The notes: generated by a model not told the origin, from the sequence alone. Positions 18,990-28,327 are shown, counted from the first letter of the stretch. The stretch is 64,000 nt of DNA from Paenibacillus sp. G2S3 (GCF_030123105.1 NZ_CP126095.1:3720001-3784000), one strand, 5' to 3'. Made by a program: numbers and translations.

Positions 18990-20402
18990 TTATTTCATTA
19001 CGTGAATAGGGTGACCTTCAACCAATTCAGCGGCTTCCATGACGATTTCGCCAAGGGTTGGATGCGCATGAATAGTCAAAGCGATATCTTCAAGCGTTGC
19101 GCCCATTTCGATAGCCAAACCAAGTTCAGCGATCAAGTTGGAAGCTTCGATACCAACGATTTGTGCACCAAGCACAAGGTTGTTTTCGGAGTTAGCAACA
19201 ATTTTGATGAAGCCTTCTGGGCTGTTCAAAGATACTGCGCGACCATTCCCTGCAAATGGGAACTTACCAGCTTTCACTTTGTAGCCTTTGTCTTTTGCTT
19301 CTTTCTCGGTCAAACCTACGCTAGAGCACTCAGGATCTGTGAACACAACAGCTGGGATGACTTTGTAGTCAACAACTGATGTAAGTCCTGCGATCGCTTC
19401 TGCAGCAATCTTACCTTCGTAAGAAGCCTTGTGAGCCAACGCCAGACCTGGAACAACGTCGCCGATAGCGAAGATGTTAGGAATGCTTGTGCGACCTTGG
19501 TGATCAACTTTGATCAATCCACGCTCGTCGAGCTCAAGACCGATCAGGTCTAGTCCAAGTTCACCATCAGTGTTAGGACGACGGCCTACAGTAACAAGCA
19601 AGTAATCCGCAGTAACTTCTTTGGATTCGCCACCAACAGAATATTTCACGGTAACTTCCTTGTCGTTCTGTACAGCACTTTCTGCTTTAGCGTTAGTTAC
19701 GATTTCGATGCCAGTTTTGGCCATGTTCTTCGCAACAAGACGAGTCATATCTTTATCGAAGCCTGGAAGTACAGTATCCAAACCTTCGATGATTGTTACT
19801 TTAGTACCGAATTTAGAGTACATTTGACCAAGCTCAGCGCCGATGTATCCACCACCGATTACGATCATGCTCTTCGGAATTTCTGGAAGCTCAAGAGCTT
19901 CAGTCGAAGACAGAATGCGTCCACCGAATGGGAAAGGCTTAAGCTCAATCGGACGGGAACCTGTAGCAATGATACAGTGCTTGAAGCGGTAACGTGGGGA
20001 TTCATGATCATTGAACACACGTGCTTCTGTGTCGCTGATAAACATGCATTCGCCGTTAAATACTTCAATTTTGTTGCCCTTCATCAAGCTAGTCACGCCG
20101 CTAGTCATTTTCTTAACTACGCCGTTTTTGAACTCTTGAGTTTTGGCAAAATCCACTTTAACGTTCTCAGCAGTAACACCGAAAACTTCACCATGCTTAG
20201 CAGATTCGAACTGATGTGCAGCAGCAATCAGTGCTTTAGAAGGAATACATCCACGGTTCAAACATACACCGCCGAGTTCCGATTTATCCACGATGAGGAC
20301 CTTTTGACCGAGCTGGGCGGCACGAATTGCCGCCACATACCCACCAGGACCTGCACCAATGACCAATGTGTCAATATCTAGAGAAGCGTCTCCTACTACC
20401 AT
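18990..20402 (-). CDS. pdhD: Dihydrolipoyl dehydrogenase (E3) of pyruvate dehydrogenase
   Basis: 470 residues. The FAD-binding motif is VIGAGPGGYVAAIRAAQLG, the redox-active disulfide is in GGVCLNRGCIPSKALI, the NAD-binding motif is VIGGGYIGAELG, and the C-terminal catalytic His-Glu pair is in AHPTLGE. It reoxidises dihydrolipoamide on E2 and makes NADH. The gene is last in pdhABCD, two nt after pdhC, with its own GGAGG. A strong terminator follows. Confidence 0.97.
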   Translation of the reverse strand: MVVGDASLDIDTLVIGAGPGGYVAAIRAAQLGQKVLIVDKSELGGVCLNRGCIPSKALIAAAHQFESAKHGEVFGVTAENVKVDFAKTQEFKNGVVKKMTSGVTSLMKGNKIEVFNGECMFISDTEARVFNDHESPRYRFKHCIIATGSRPIELKPFPFGGRILSSTEALELPEIPKSMIVIGGGYIGAELGQMYSKFGTKVTIIEGLDTVLPGFDKDMTRLVAKNMAKTGIEIVTNAKAESAVQNDKEVTVKYSVGGESKEVTADYLLVTVGRRPNTDGELGLDLIGLELDERGLIKVDHQGRTSIPNIFAIGDVVPGLALAHKASYEGKIAAEAIAGLTSVVDYKVIPAVVFTDPECSSVGLTEKEAKDKGYKVKAGKFPFAGNGRAVSLNSPEGFIKIVANSENNLVLGAQIVGIEASNLIAELGLAIEMGATLEDIALTIHAHPTLGEIVMEAAELVEGHPIHVMK

Positions 20403-20404
20403 AA

Positions 20405-22048
20405 TTATACCTCCATAACCAGCAGCTCAGGATTATTGAGCAGCGATTTAATGTAGTTCATAAAGTTTTGAGCAGTCGCACCATCGATAATACGGTGGTC
20501 AAAGCTGAGTGACAACGCCATTACAGGAGCAACTACGATTTCACCATTCTTCACTACTGCTTTTTCACTGATACGGCCAGTTCCGAGGATAGCCACTTCA
20601 GGGAAGTTGATGATTGGAGTAAAGAACATACCGCCAGCAGAACCAATGTTACTGATGGAGATCGTGCTGCCCTTCATTTCGTTAGCAGACAATTTACCGT
20701 CACGACCACGAACTGCAAGGTCAGTGATGCTGCTAGCGATCATCCAGATGCTCTTACGGTCAGCGTCTTTGATAACTGGAACGATCAAGCCGTTTGGTGT
20801 ATCAGTAGCGATACCGATATTGTAGTATTTCTTGTAAACAATTTCGCCTGCTTCTTCATCAATCATAGCGTTAAGCGCAGGGAATTGACGGGAAGCTGCT
20901 ACCAATGCTTTAACGATAAACGGAAGGTAAGTAACCTTAACGCCTTTTTTCTCAGCGATTGGCTTCATACGTGTACGGAATGCTACCAGTTCAGTAACAT
21001 CTACTTCGTCCATAATTGTAACATGTGGTGCAGTGTAAGCCGATTTAACCATTGCATTGGCGATCGCTTTACGAATGCCCTTGTATGGTACACGTTCTTC
21101 TTCAAGACTAACATTACCGCTCGCTGCTGCAGGTGCTGCTTTAGCTTCGGTCTTAGCAGTCTTAGGAGCTTCAGAAGCTGCCGCTGCAGGTGCTGCCGCA
21201 GGTGCTGAACCACCTTTCAAGAAGGCTTCAACGTCTTCACGAGTGATTTTGCCGCCTTTTCCAGTTCCGTTCACTTTAGAGATATCCACTTTTTGCTCAC
21301 GAGCAAATTTGCGAACGCTTGGTGTAGCCAATACATCACGGTCAGGCGCTGGAGCTGCACTAACAGATCCGCCTTGTTTAGCATCAGAAGGGCTAGTTGC
21401 TGCAGGGGAAGAAGTGGTATTTGCACTTCCTTTTGCTGCATCAGCTTCTGCGGAAGCATGACCTTCTTGTTCAGGAACGTCACCTTCTGCAGCAATGATA
21501 GCTACAACATCGCCAACACGGCATACTTGACCATCTTTAGTCAGAACTTCCAACACTGTACCGTTCACTGGACAAGGAACTTCAACTACTGCCTTGTCAT
21601 TTTGAACTTCCATGATGATATCATCATCGGTTACTTTGTCACCGGCTTTGATATGCATTTTGATGATTTCACCTTCATGCAGACCTTCACCCAATTCTGG
21701 GAACCGATATTCAAAGTTCGCTGATTTAGCATTCGAAGATGCTGGTGCAGCTGGAGTTGGAGCCGGAGCTTCTTCAGCAGCATGACCTTCTTGCTCAGGT
21801 ACGTCGCCCTCTGCTTCGATAATAGCTACAACTTCGCCAACACGGCAAACTTGGCCATCTTTAGTCAAAACTTCCAACACTGTACCGTTCACTGGACAAG
21901 GCACCTCAACTACCGCCTTATCATTTTGAACTTCCATTACGATATCATCATCCGTTACCTTGTCACCGGCTTTGATATGCATTTTGATGATTTCACCTTC
22001 ATGCAAACCTTCACCTAGTTCAGGGAATCGGTATTCAAACTTTGCCAC
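20405..22048 (-). CDS. pdhC: Dihydrolipoyllysine acetyltransferase (E2) with two lipoyl domains
   Basis: 547 residues from a GTG with GGAGG 8 nt upstream. Domain order: lipoyl domain 1 (about 4-90), Pro/Ala linker, lipoyl domain 2 (about 112-198), linker, peripheral subunit-binding domain (ATPSVRKFAREQ...GKGGKITREDVEAFL), a long Ala/Pro linker, and the catalytic domain ending with the active-site motif SFDHRIIDGATA. The lipoylated lysines are in VQNDKAVVEV. The two lipoyl domains differ by only about three residues. E2 forms the core that transfers acetyl to CoA. Confidence 0.96.
   Translation of the reverse strand: MAKFEYRFPELGEGLHEGEIIKMHIKAGDKVTDDDIVMEVQNDKAVVEVPCPVNGTVLEVLTKDGQVCRVGEVVAIIEAEGDVPEQEGHAAEEAPAPTPAAPASSNAKSANFEYRFPELGEGLHEGEIIKMHIKAGDKVTDDDIIMEVQNDKAVVEVPCPVNGTVLEVLTKDGQVCRVGDVVAIIAAEGDVPEQEGHASAEADAAKGSANTTSSPAATSPSDAKQGGSVSAAPAPDRDVLATPSVRKFAREQKVDISKVNGTGKGGKITREDVEAFLKGGSAPAAAPAAAASEAPKTAKTEAKAAPAAASGNVSLEEERVPYKGIRKAIANAMVKSAYTAPHVTIMDEVDVTELVAFRTRMKPIAEKKGVKVTYLPFIVKALVAASRQFPALNAMIDEEAGEIVYKKYYNIGIATDTPNGLIVPVIKDADRKSIWMIASSITDLAVRGRDGKLSANEMKGSTISISNIGSAGGMFFTPIINFPEVAILGTGRISEKAVVKNGEIVVAPVMALSLSFDHRIIDGATAQNFMNYIKSLLNNPELLVMEV
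21455..22039 (-). repeat. Direct duplication encoding the two lipoyl domains
   Basis: Two copies of about 261 nt (21455-21715 and 21779-22039) separated by a 63-nt Ala/Pro linker. Their products are near-identical over 87 residues, and long runs of bases match, so the duplication is recent or kept alike by gene conversion. Confidence 0.85.
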
Positions 22049-22111
22049 TTTGAAAACCTCCTTGTGAAATTGGGACTGACCTTATGGTTAGAATTCAGAA
22101 GAAGAAACGAC

Positions 22112-22136
22112 GTTGCCATCCATAAAGGATGACAAC
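22112..22136 (-). promoter_or_regulatory. Hairpin between pdhB and pdhC
   Basis: On the minus strand GTTGTCATCC pairs with GGATGGCAAC around a 5-nt loop; GAAACG and CGTTTC extend the stem past a small bulge. It is followed by TTCTTCT rather than a clean T run. It lies in the only sizeable gap inside the operon and could be a partial terminator or an RNA processing/stability element. Confidence 0.6.
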
Positions 22137-22158
22137 CGTTTCTCATAGAAAAAATATT

Positions 22159-23136
22159 TTAGAAATCCAAAACTTTCTTCACGCCTGCAATAATACGCGC
22201 AGGGTTTGGAAGCCATGTATCTTCAATTTGTGCGAAAGGATATATTGTGTCTGGACCTGCGATACGAAGCACAGGTGCTTCCAAGTGCAGCAATGCTTTT
22301 TCATTGATTTGTGCAATAACCTCAGCAGCAACACCGGAGCTCTTTTGAGCTTCTTGTACTACGATAGCACGATTAGTCTTCTTCACAGACGCTACAATAG
22401 TGTCGATGTCGATTGGACTTACTGTACGAAGGTCGATAATTTCAACGTTAACGCCTTCTTTTTCGAGTTGCTCGGCTGCTTTGGTAGCTGTATGTACCAT
22501 CAGACCGTAAGTGATGATCGATACATCAGTACCTTCACGAACTACGTTAGCTTTGCCAAGTTCAACAGTGTATTCACCTTCTGGCACTTCAGCACGGAAT
22601 GCATGGTAAAGGTTTAAATGCTCCATGAAGAATACAGGGTCATTGTCGCGGATAGACGCGATAAGAAGTCCCTTAGCATCATATGGGTTTGAAGGAATTA
22701 CTACTTTAATACCCGGGCTTTGTGCAATCAAACCTTCGAGTGAATCTGTGTGAAGCTCAGCAGCCTTAACTCCGCCACCAAAAGGAGTACGGAATACGAT
22801 TGGAGCGTTATATTTACCGCCAGAACGCCAGCGCAAACGTGCGGCTTGAACAACGATCTGATCAAGTGCTTCAAAGATAAAACCAACGAATTGAATTTCT
22901 GCAATTGGGCGGAAGCCTTGTACACCAAGACCAAATGCCAGACCACCGATAGCGGACTCAGCTAGTGGAGTATCAAAAATACGATCTTCGCCAAATTCCT
23001 TTTGCAGCCCTTCCGTTACACGGAATACGCCACCTACATTACCAACATCCTCTCCGAAGATAAGAACGTTAGGGTCACGATTCAGTTCAACGCGCATCGC
23101 GTCGCGGATCGCTTCTTTCATATTCATTTGTGCCAT
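22159..23136 (-). CDS. pdhB: Pyruvate dehydrogenase E1 component, beta subunit
   Basis: 325 residues with the family landmarks [56 protein letters not shown], and the C-terminal transketolase domain with [14 protein letters not shown] and [16 protein letters not shown]. With PdhA it forms the thiamine-diphosphate-dependent E1 that decarboxylates pyruvate and acetylates lipoyl groups. Gap to pdhA is 15 nt and the ATG follows AAGGGGGA. Confidence 0.97.
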   Translation of the reverse strand: MAQMNMKEAIRDAMRVELNRDPNVLIFGEDVGNVGGVFRVTEGLQKEFGEDRIFDTPLAESAIGGLAFGLGVQGFRPIAEIQFVGFIFEALDQIVVQAARLRWRSGGKYNAPIVFRTPFGGGVKAAELHTDSLEGLIAQSPGIKVVIPSNPYDAKGLLIASIRDNDPVFFMEHLNLYHAFRAEVPEGEYTVELGKANVVREGTDVSIITYGLMVHTATKAAEQLEKEGVNVEIIDLRTVSPIDIDTIVASVKKTNRAIVVQEAQKSSGVAAEVIAQINEKALLHLEAPVLRIAGPDTIYPFAQIEDTWLPNPARIIAGVKKVLDF

Positions 23137-23151
23137 TGCCTGATATCCCCC

Positions 23152-24219
23152 TTATTCAAAATCGGCTTTTTGCTCTTCCAGATGTTTAGGTGTTACTTCG
23201 AACATGCTGTCGATCAAGCCAGGTATTGTCATTTTTTCGGTTTGTTCAGCTTTTTTAATCTGCTCGTTAACAGTAGCTTTCGCTTCGTCTTTCACGCGCA
23301 GCGTATCTTCTTCAGTCCAAAGACCTTTCTTCTCCAAATACTTGGCAAGACGGTTGATTGGATCCTTTTCACTCCATTGTCCTTCTTCTTCTTTCGAACG
23401 ATATTTACTTGCATCATCAGAAAGGGAGTGTGGACGGAAACGATAAGTTACAGCTTCGATCAATGTAGCACCTTCGCCATTACGTGCACGCTCAGCAGCG
23501 TCACGAACAGCACTGATTACTGCAAAGATGTCCATGCCGTCAATCTTGATCCCTGGAATACCAGCTGCAACCGCTTTGTGAGCGATCGACTTGGAAGCTG
23601 TTTGTTTTGCGAATGGAGTCGTAATCGCATAACCGTTGTTTTGAACAAAGAAGATAACAGGCAGTTTAAAGCGACCAGCAAAGTTCAAGCCTTCATAGAA
23701 GTCGCCTTCAGAAGAACCGCCATCACCAGTGTAAGTAATTGCAACACTCTTTTGTTTCTTCAATTTAAAGCCCATTGCAATTCCTGTAGCGTGCAGGATT
23801 TGCGCGCCGATGATAATTTGTGGCATCAATACATTAACGCCATCAGGAATAGCTCCACCATGTTGGTGTCCACGGGAATATAAGAATGCTTGGTACAATG
23901 GAAGTCCGTGCCATACTAGCTGCGGAATATCACGGTAGCCTGGGCATAAGAAGTCTTCTTTCTCCAAAGCGTACTCACTACCAATCATAGTAGCTTCTTG
24001 ACCGGATACCGGTGCGTAGAAACCAAGACGGCCTTGACGACCAAGATTTACTGCACGATCATCCCAAGTACGGGTAAATACCATACGATACATAATTTCT
24101 TTCAGTTGATCGTCAGTTAAATCAGGCATTTTATCCTTGTTGATAATTTCTCCATCCGGGGAAAGTACCGTTAGAGCCTCGACGTCCTCTGTATACACTT
24201 CATAAGGAACTTTACTCAT
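23152..24219 (-). CDS. pdhA: Pyruvate dehydrogenase E1 component, alpha subunit
   Basis: About 355 residues. The thiamine diphosphate motif is GDGGSSEGDFYEGLNFAGRFKLPVIFFVQNN in outline (GDGGSSEGDF at its start, NN at its end), and the phosphorylation-loop region RFRPHSLSDDASKYR is present. The ATG at 24219 is preferred over a GTG at 24228, because GAGGTG overlaps that GTG and lies 6 nt from the ATG. It is the first gene of pdhABCD and sits directly behind a strong promoter. Confidence 0.97.
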   Translation of the reverse strand: MSKVPYEVYTEDVEALTVLSPDGEIINKDKMPDLTDDQLKEIMYRMVFTRTWDDRAVNLGRQGRLGFYAPVSGQEATMIGSEYALEKEDFLCPGYRDIPQLVWHGLPLYQAFLYSRGHQHGGAIPDGVNVLMPQIIIGAQILHATGIAMGFKLKKQKSVAITYTGDGGSSEGDFYEGLNFAGRFKLPVIFFVQNNGYAITTPFAKQTASKSIAHKAVAAGIPGIKIDGMDIFAVISAVRDAAERARNGEGATLIEAVTYRFRPHSLSDDASKYRSKEEEGQWSEKDPINRLAKYLEKKGLWTEEDTLRVKDEAKATVNEQIKKAEQTEKMTIPGLIDSMFEVTPKHLEEQKADFE

Positions 24220-24272
24220 TATCTTCACCTCAATAAAAAAATTTGAATATCAGCTGCCTCTGTTATAATATT

Positions 24273-24302
24273 ATTATACACCTGTTTGATTACTTTCGTC
24301 AA
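24273..24302 (-). promoter_or_regulatory. Promoter of the pdhABCD operon
   Basis: TTGACG (24297-24302) and TATAAT (24273-24278) on the minus strand, 18-nt spacing, about 50 nt upstream of pdhA. The 260-nt divergent region is very AT-rich and no clear operator could be named. Confidence 0.7.
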
Positions 24303-24484
24303 AGAAATACTTATAAAATTTATATTCCTTTAAATTTTGTATGTATAACAGGTGATTTATTTTTATATAACAGTTTAAAGCTTTTGGAACAAGTAAATGA
24401 TTAATCACACAGTTACTCAGCTATTCATTTTAGAGCAAACCGTTGTGTATTGCAAAATTCGACAAGAAAGGTGACGTGGCAACT

Positions 24485-25216
24485 ATGAGCGATTCTGTTT
24501 TTCTGAAACGCACAATTGTAAAAGAAACGCTTTGGAGTGAACATCTGCAGGAGGAACGTAAATTACGCATCTATCTCCCTCCCGGCTACAACGAAGTGTT
24601 GAGCTACCCGGTGGTGTACTGCCAAGACGGTGAAGAGTTCTTTAACTTTGGCCGCATCGCTACACTTGCAGGACGTCTTATTATAGAAGAAGACGTGGAG
24701 CCCTTCATCATTGTTGGTGTCGAAGTAGACGTCGCTGTTCGCACTCAAGAATATGCTCCTTTCGGCAGCAGATTCAAGCAGTACTTATCTTGCTTTTCCG
24801 AAGAGATTATTCCCTTCATTGAACAAAAATATCCTGTACGTCGTACGCCAGACGAACGAATCCTAGCCGGTGATTCTCTTGGGGGCAGCGTATCGCTCCA
24901 TCTTGCACTTGCTTATCCTGCGATCTTCACACGTATCATCAGCCTTTCCGGTGCATTCTATCCTGAATCCCGCGACATGCTGGCTAAAGAAGAGGATCTC
25001 TCCTGGCTCAACATTAATATGGTCGTTGGTCTTCAGGAAACAGACTACAAAACGGATACTGGCATTTATGATTTTGTTCAGATGAATCGAGAAACAAAAA
25101 CATTGCTTGAATCACGTGGAGCAACCGTATCCTACCGAGAGAAAGACGGACGTCATCTCTGGGGCTTCTGGCAGAAAGAACTACCAGAGTCTCTACTCTA
25201 TTTCTTAAACGCATAA
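24485..25216 (+). CDS. Alpha/beta-hydrolase of the esterase D / enterochelin esterase type
   Basis: About 243 residues. The N-terminus ERKLRIYLPPGYNE...YPVVYCQDGEEFF is typical of the Fes/EsD group; the nucleophile elbow is GDSLGGSVS, the acid is likely in the VGLQETDY region, and the catalytic His in DGRHLWGFW. The ATG at 24485 follows AAGGTGA; the upstream frame extension looks non-coding. It resembles bacilli proteins such as YbbA/BesA that hydrolyse ferric trilactone siderophores, but no siderophore genes are nearby, so the substrate is open. Confidence 0.82.
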   Translation: MSDSVFLKRTIVKETLWSEHLQEERKLRIYLPPGYNEVLSYPVVYCQDGEEFFNFGRIATLAGRLIIEEDVEPFIIVGVEVDVAVRTQEYAPFGSRFKQYLSCFSEEIIPFIEQKYPVRRTPDERILAGDSLGGSVSLHLALAYPAIFTRIISLSGAFYPESRDMLAKEEDLSWLNINMVVGLQETDYKTDTGIYDFVQMNRETKTLLESRGATVSYREKDGRHLWGFWQKELPESLLYFLNA

Positions 25217-25332
25217 CGGCCTATTCATAGAAGCAAATAGTGAACATCTAAAGAACAGTATGTAGATTACTTGATTGCGCTTACAATTTAATCCAGCAAC
25301 TTCCCTCGATTTACCATATGAATCATACTAGA

Positions 25333-25362
25333 AAGCTGTAATCCAAGTGGGTTACAGCTTTT
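25333..25362. terminator. Bidirectional terminator between esterase and phosphatase genes
   Basis: AGCTGTAATCC and GGGTTACAGCT form a stem; TTTTC follows on the plus strand and TTTC on the minus strand. It overlaps the 3' end of the phosphatase gene. Confidence 0.7.
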
Positions 25363-25825
25363 CTCTTATCATTCTTTCCAGCAATATGTCACAGCCCGCG
25401 TTGATCAAGTCATACACCTGTTCAAAATTACCTGTAAAATACGGATCCGGCACTTCGCGCAGCTCCTCTTCAGGCAATAAATCCATGAAGAACATTAGCT
25501 CAGCGTCTTTCCCACCTGGAACCTTTCGTACGTTCTCTCCATTAGACTTGTCCATGCAGACGATATAATCAAACTTTTGAAAATCTTCACTGCTAACTAT
25601 ACGAGCCATCATATTCGCATAACTAACGCCGTTCTGATCTAGAATACGTCTTGTTCCTTCATGTGGCTCTTTTCCAATATGCCAATCACCAGTTCCCGCA
25701 GAATCTACAAGAATCTTGTCTGATAATTCTCGTTCATTAATCTTGTGCCGCAGGACAGCCTCCGCCATCGGTGATCTACAAATATTACCTAGACATACAA
25801 ACAATACTCTTACGATTTCGTTCAC
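25352..25825 (-). CDS. Low-molecular-weight protein tyrosine phosphatase
   Basis: 157 residues with the P-loop VLFVCLGNICRSPMAEAV (CX5R, with the conserved Ser-Pro after Arg) at the N-terminus and the general-acid Asp in VPDPYFTGN near the C-terminus. The fold and length match the LMW-PTP family, close to YfkJ of B. subtilis. It dephosphorylates tyrosine on proteins or acts on small phosphoesters. It stands alone. The start has a CACCTCC-complement (GGAGGTG) site upstream. Confidence 0.93.
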   Translation of the reverse strand: MNEIVRVLFVCLGNICRSPMAEAVLRHKINERELSDKILVDSAGTGDWHIGKEPHEGTRRILDQNGVSYANMMARIVSSEDFQKFDYIVCMDKSNGENVRKVPGGKDAELMFFMDLLPEEELREVPDPYFTGNFEQVYDLINAGCDILLERMIREKL

Positions 25826-25977
25826 CTCCCTGTTGTTAACCTAAATATATGTGAATTTATACTCAAAAGATCGCACACTCTCATTTTAGCGTTGTCGAGG
25901 TCAATTGTGCAACCTTTCGATCTGCATTATACTGGACAGGATACTCAACAAGAGGTTTAAGAGGAGGAATGGATGTT

Positions 25978-26619
25978 ATGTCATCCAAACGAGTTGTTAT
26001 TTTTGCAGGTGGAGAACTGTCTCCAGAATATTTCGATCTATTAGATGAAGATGATTTTATTATCGGTGCAGATCAGGGAGCTTTATTTCTCATTTCACAC
26101 GGATATACACCAGATATAGCTGTAGGTGATTTTGATTCTGTTTCGCCTGAGGCACTTCAAGATATTGAATCCAAAAGTAAGAAGACCATCACCTGTGATG
26201 CTGTGAACAAGGATTTGACCGATAGCGAGATGGCGCTAGACATTGCTATGGATCAGCAACCCGACTCTATTCTACTATTAGGTGTTACTGGAACGCGAAT
26301 TGACCACTCCTTAGCTAGCATTCAGATGATGACAAGAGCTCAGCAACGTCAAATCAACTGCTACGTCATGGACACTCATAACTATATAACCCTTACTGGA
26401 TCTCAGGCTGTTATCAATGATTTAGGCTATACCTACGTTTCTTTGCTGCCTTTAACCCCAGAAGTATCGGGTATTACATTAGAGGGTTTTCAATATCCAT
26501 TGACTGACGCTACGCTGAAGCTTGGACAATCGCTTGGTGTGAGCAACAAACTGATTTCATCCTCTGGAACGGTTACCATTCGTAGTGGATTGTTGCTAAT
26601 CATTCAGAGTAAAGATTAG
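25978..26619 (+). CDS. thiN: Thiamine pyrophosphokinase
   Basis: About 213 residues. The ATP and thiamine-binding motifs are visible: IGADQGALFL, the DFDSV motif in AVGDFDSVSPEAL, the acidic DKDLTDSE-like NKDLTDSEMAL, and GVTGTRIDHSLASIQMM. It converts thiamine to thiamine diphosphate, the cofactor of the PDH E1 encoded nearby. AGGAGG at 25962-25967 lies 10 nt before the chosen ATG; the earlier ATG at 25969 is too close. A terminator follows. No TPP riboswitch was seen. Confidence 0.93.
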   Translation: MSSKRVVIFAGGELSPEYFDLLDEDDFIIGADQGALFLISHGYTPDIAVGDFDSVSPEALQDIESKSKKTITCDAVNKDLTDSEMALDIAMDQQPDSILLLGVTGTRIDHSLASIQMMTRAQQRQINCYVMDTHNYITLTGSQAVINDLGYTYVSLLPLTPEVSGITLEGFQYPLTDATLKLGQSLGVSNKLISSSGTVTIRSGLLLIIQSKD

Positions 26620-26703
26620 ATACATATTGATCTTGTATAACGTAAAAATACTACTTTTTTATAGTTTAGAAACATGATTGTAACTTTTATCTCAACTTCA
26701 AAG

Positions 26704-26748
26704 AAGCCGCAAAAACTCTTTTGTACCAAGGGTTTTTCGGCTTTTTTT
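26704..26748 (+). terminator. Terminator of thiN
   Basis: AAGCCGCAAAAACTC pairs with GGGTTTTTCGGCTT (with small internal mismatch) and runs into seven T residues. Confidence 0.8.
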
Positions 26749-26851
26749 ATATCTTAGTAGATTAAATTATTAATTTTTTGTAACTTTTAATGAACTTTTA
26801 ATAAAACGTTTACAACCCATACCCAGCCTCACTTTATTGCACCTCTTCCAA

Positions 26852-26880
26852 TTTTTATGTAATAAATAACCTGCTATACT
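26852..26880 (+). promoter_or_regulatory. Promoter of the NlpC/P60 gene
   Basis: Extended -10 TGCTATACT (TATACT at 26875-26880) with TTTTTA 17 nt upstream; the weak -35 fits an extended -10 promoter. The surrounding 26749-26945 region is AT-rich with no other feature seen. Confidence 0.5.
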
Positions 26881-26945
26881 ACGAATCAGGCAAGCAAGAC
26901 AGATAAACACAACAACAAAGACTAACACCTTGGAGGTAATACAAC

Positions 26946-27446
26946 ATGAATAAACAACAATGGATTAAAAAAGCGATTGTTATAGGAATGGTTACTACAA
27001 TGGGCTTAGGAACTATGATGGCAACAGGCGTAGGAGCAACAAAAGTCGAAGCAGCTTCCGTGTCTAAAGGTCAAAGCGTAGTGAATCTCGGACAGAAATA
27101 TATGGGAGTGCCTTACAAGTTCGGTGCAGCCACAACTACTACTAAAGTTTTTGACTGCTCTTCTTTTACAAAATACATCTTTAAACAATATAACGTAACA
27201 CTGCCACGTACGGCTGCAGCTCAATCAAAAGAAGGAACAGCCGTATCTAAAGCGAATCTTCGTGTGGGTGATCTCGTATTCTTCTCCAGCGGTAGCAGAG
27301 CAACTGGTAAAAACGTAACTCACGTAGCAGTTTATGCCGGCAATGGTAAAATTCTGCACACTTACGGTAAACCAGGTGTTACGATTTCCGATCTTAACTC
27401 CGGTACTTGGAAAAAGACATATTTAAAGGCTCGCCGCGTACTGTAA
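26946..27446 (+). CDS. Secreted NlpC/P60 peptidoglycan endopeptidase
   Basis: 166 residues: a signal peptide (basic start, hydrophobic core, cleavage near VEAAS around residue 37), then an NlpC/P60 domain with the catalytic Cys in VFDCSSFTKYIF, the His in VTHVAVYAGNGK and a third polar residue in HTYGK. There is no separate wall-binding domain. It should cut the gamma-D-Glu to diamino acid bond in the cell wall. GGAGG is 9 nt upstream of the ATG. The gene is monocistronic and converges on the response regulator gene. Confidence 0.92.
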   Translation: MNKQQWIKKAIVIGMVTTMGLGTMMATGVGATKVEAASVSKGQSVVNLGQKYMGVPYKFGAATTTTKVFDCSSFTKYIFKQYNVTLPRTAAAQSKEGTAVSKANLRVGDLVFFSSGSRATGKNVTHVAVYAGNGKILHTYGKPGVTISDLNSGTWKKTYLKARRVL

Positions 27447-27491
27447 ACAACAGCTCTGTAGTAGAGTTATAGCTATAATAGAGAACTAGTC

Positions 27492-28214
27492 TCAGGATGT
27501 GGTGCCGCCTTCGGGCGCCCTCATTACATATCCTGTTCCGCGAACGGTGTGAATTAACTTGTTCCGGTGTCCTTTATCAACTTTCAAACGGATATGTCGA
27601 ATGTAAACATCTACAACATTGGTATCTGCGTGAAATTGATATCCCCATACTTCCTTAAGTATCTCGATGCGGGAACAGATCATTCCTTGATTCGCAGCGA
27701 GATAATATAATAGATCAAATTCTTTGGGCGTCATCTTTACCTCGATCCCTTCGCGACTTACAAATCTGCGACTGGGATCGAGCATTAAGCCGTCGACTCT
27801 TAGTAATTGATTTAAATTTCGGCGCCGTCCAGTAAGTGTTAATAAATTTAGAATTCTGTACTTGAATTCACCGGTATGTAAAGGCTTTGTCATATACTCA
27901 TTACCCCCGGCTGAGAACGCCGAAACGGCCCCGGCTCCAGATTCAGTTTGTTCACCGGAAATCACCATGACCGGTAGTATCATCCCCTCAGCTCTTACAG
28001 CGGAAATTATATTCCAGCCTTCCCAAGTTCCCACCTCGCATAACTCAGCAAGCAGCAGTACCGGTTCTACTTTTGATATGGATAAGCGGAGATCCTCGGG
28101 ATCTTCGCTTTTTGTTGCTTCAAGTCCAATATCTTGTAGCACACTTTCTATAACGACTCGATCTTCTTCTCTACTACTGCTATCAGCCATATACCATATT
28201 ATTTGCTCAATCAC
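27492..28214 (-). CDS. Orphan OmpR-type regulator with degenerate receiver
   Basis: About 240 residues from a GTG at 28214 (GGGGGA upstream); the longer frame is unlikely. The C-terminal winged helix is normal (VKMTPKEFDLLYYLAANQG, VWGYQF, VDVYIRHIRLKVD, TVRGTGYVM). The receiver keeps the lysine in YMTKPLHTGEF, but the strand that should end in the phospho-acceptor Asp reads VLLLAELCEV, with Ala or Glu there, and the N-terminal acidic pair is weak. No kinase gene is adjacent. It is probably phosphorylation-independent; targets are unknown. Confidence 0.85.
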   Translation of the reverse strand: MIEQIIWYMADSSSREEDRVVIESVLQDIGLEATKSEDPEDLRLSISKVEPVLLLAELCEVGTWEGWNIISAVRAEGMILPVMVISGEQTESGAGAVSAFSAGGNEYMTKPLHTGEFKYRILNLLTLTGRRRNLNQLLRVDGLMLDPSRRFVSREGIEVKMTPKEFDLLYYLAANQGMICSRIEILKEVWGYQFHADTNVVDVYIRHIRLKVDKGHRNKLIHTVRGTGYVMRAPEGGTTS

Positions 28215-28281
28215 AAAGTTCCCCCTTCTCCATATGACTTGCACCAGCATCACTGCGGTACTTATAGAATTCCCGGAAAAC

Positions 28282-28308
28282 AAAAAGACCATTCCTAAGA
28301 AATGGTCT
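28282..28308 (-). terminator. Terminator of the moeB-like gene
   Basis: AGACCATT and AATGGTCT stem followed on the minus strand by TTTTTG. It lies between the moeB-like stop and the orphan regulator start. Confidence 0.8.
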
Positions 28309-28327
28309 GAACAAATTTACAGCTTCT

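Noticed and set aside
25826..25977. TPP riboswitch before thiN
   Set aside because: No THI-box pattern (CTGAGA ... ACCTGA) was seen in the 150-nt gap.
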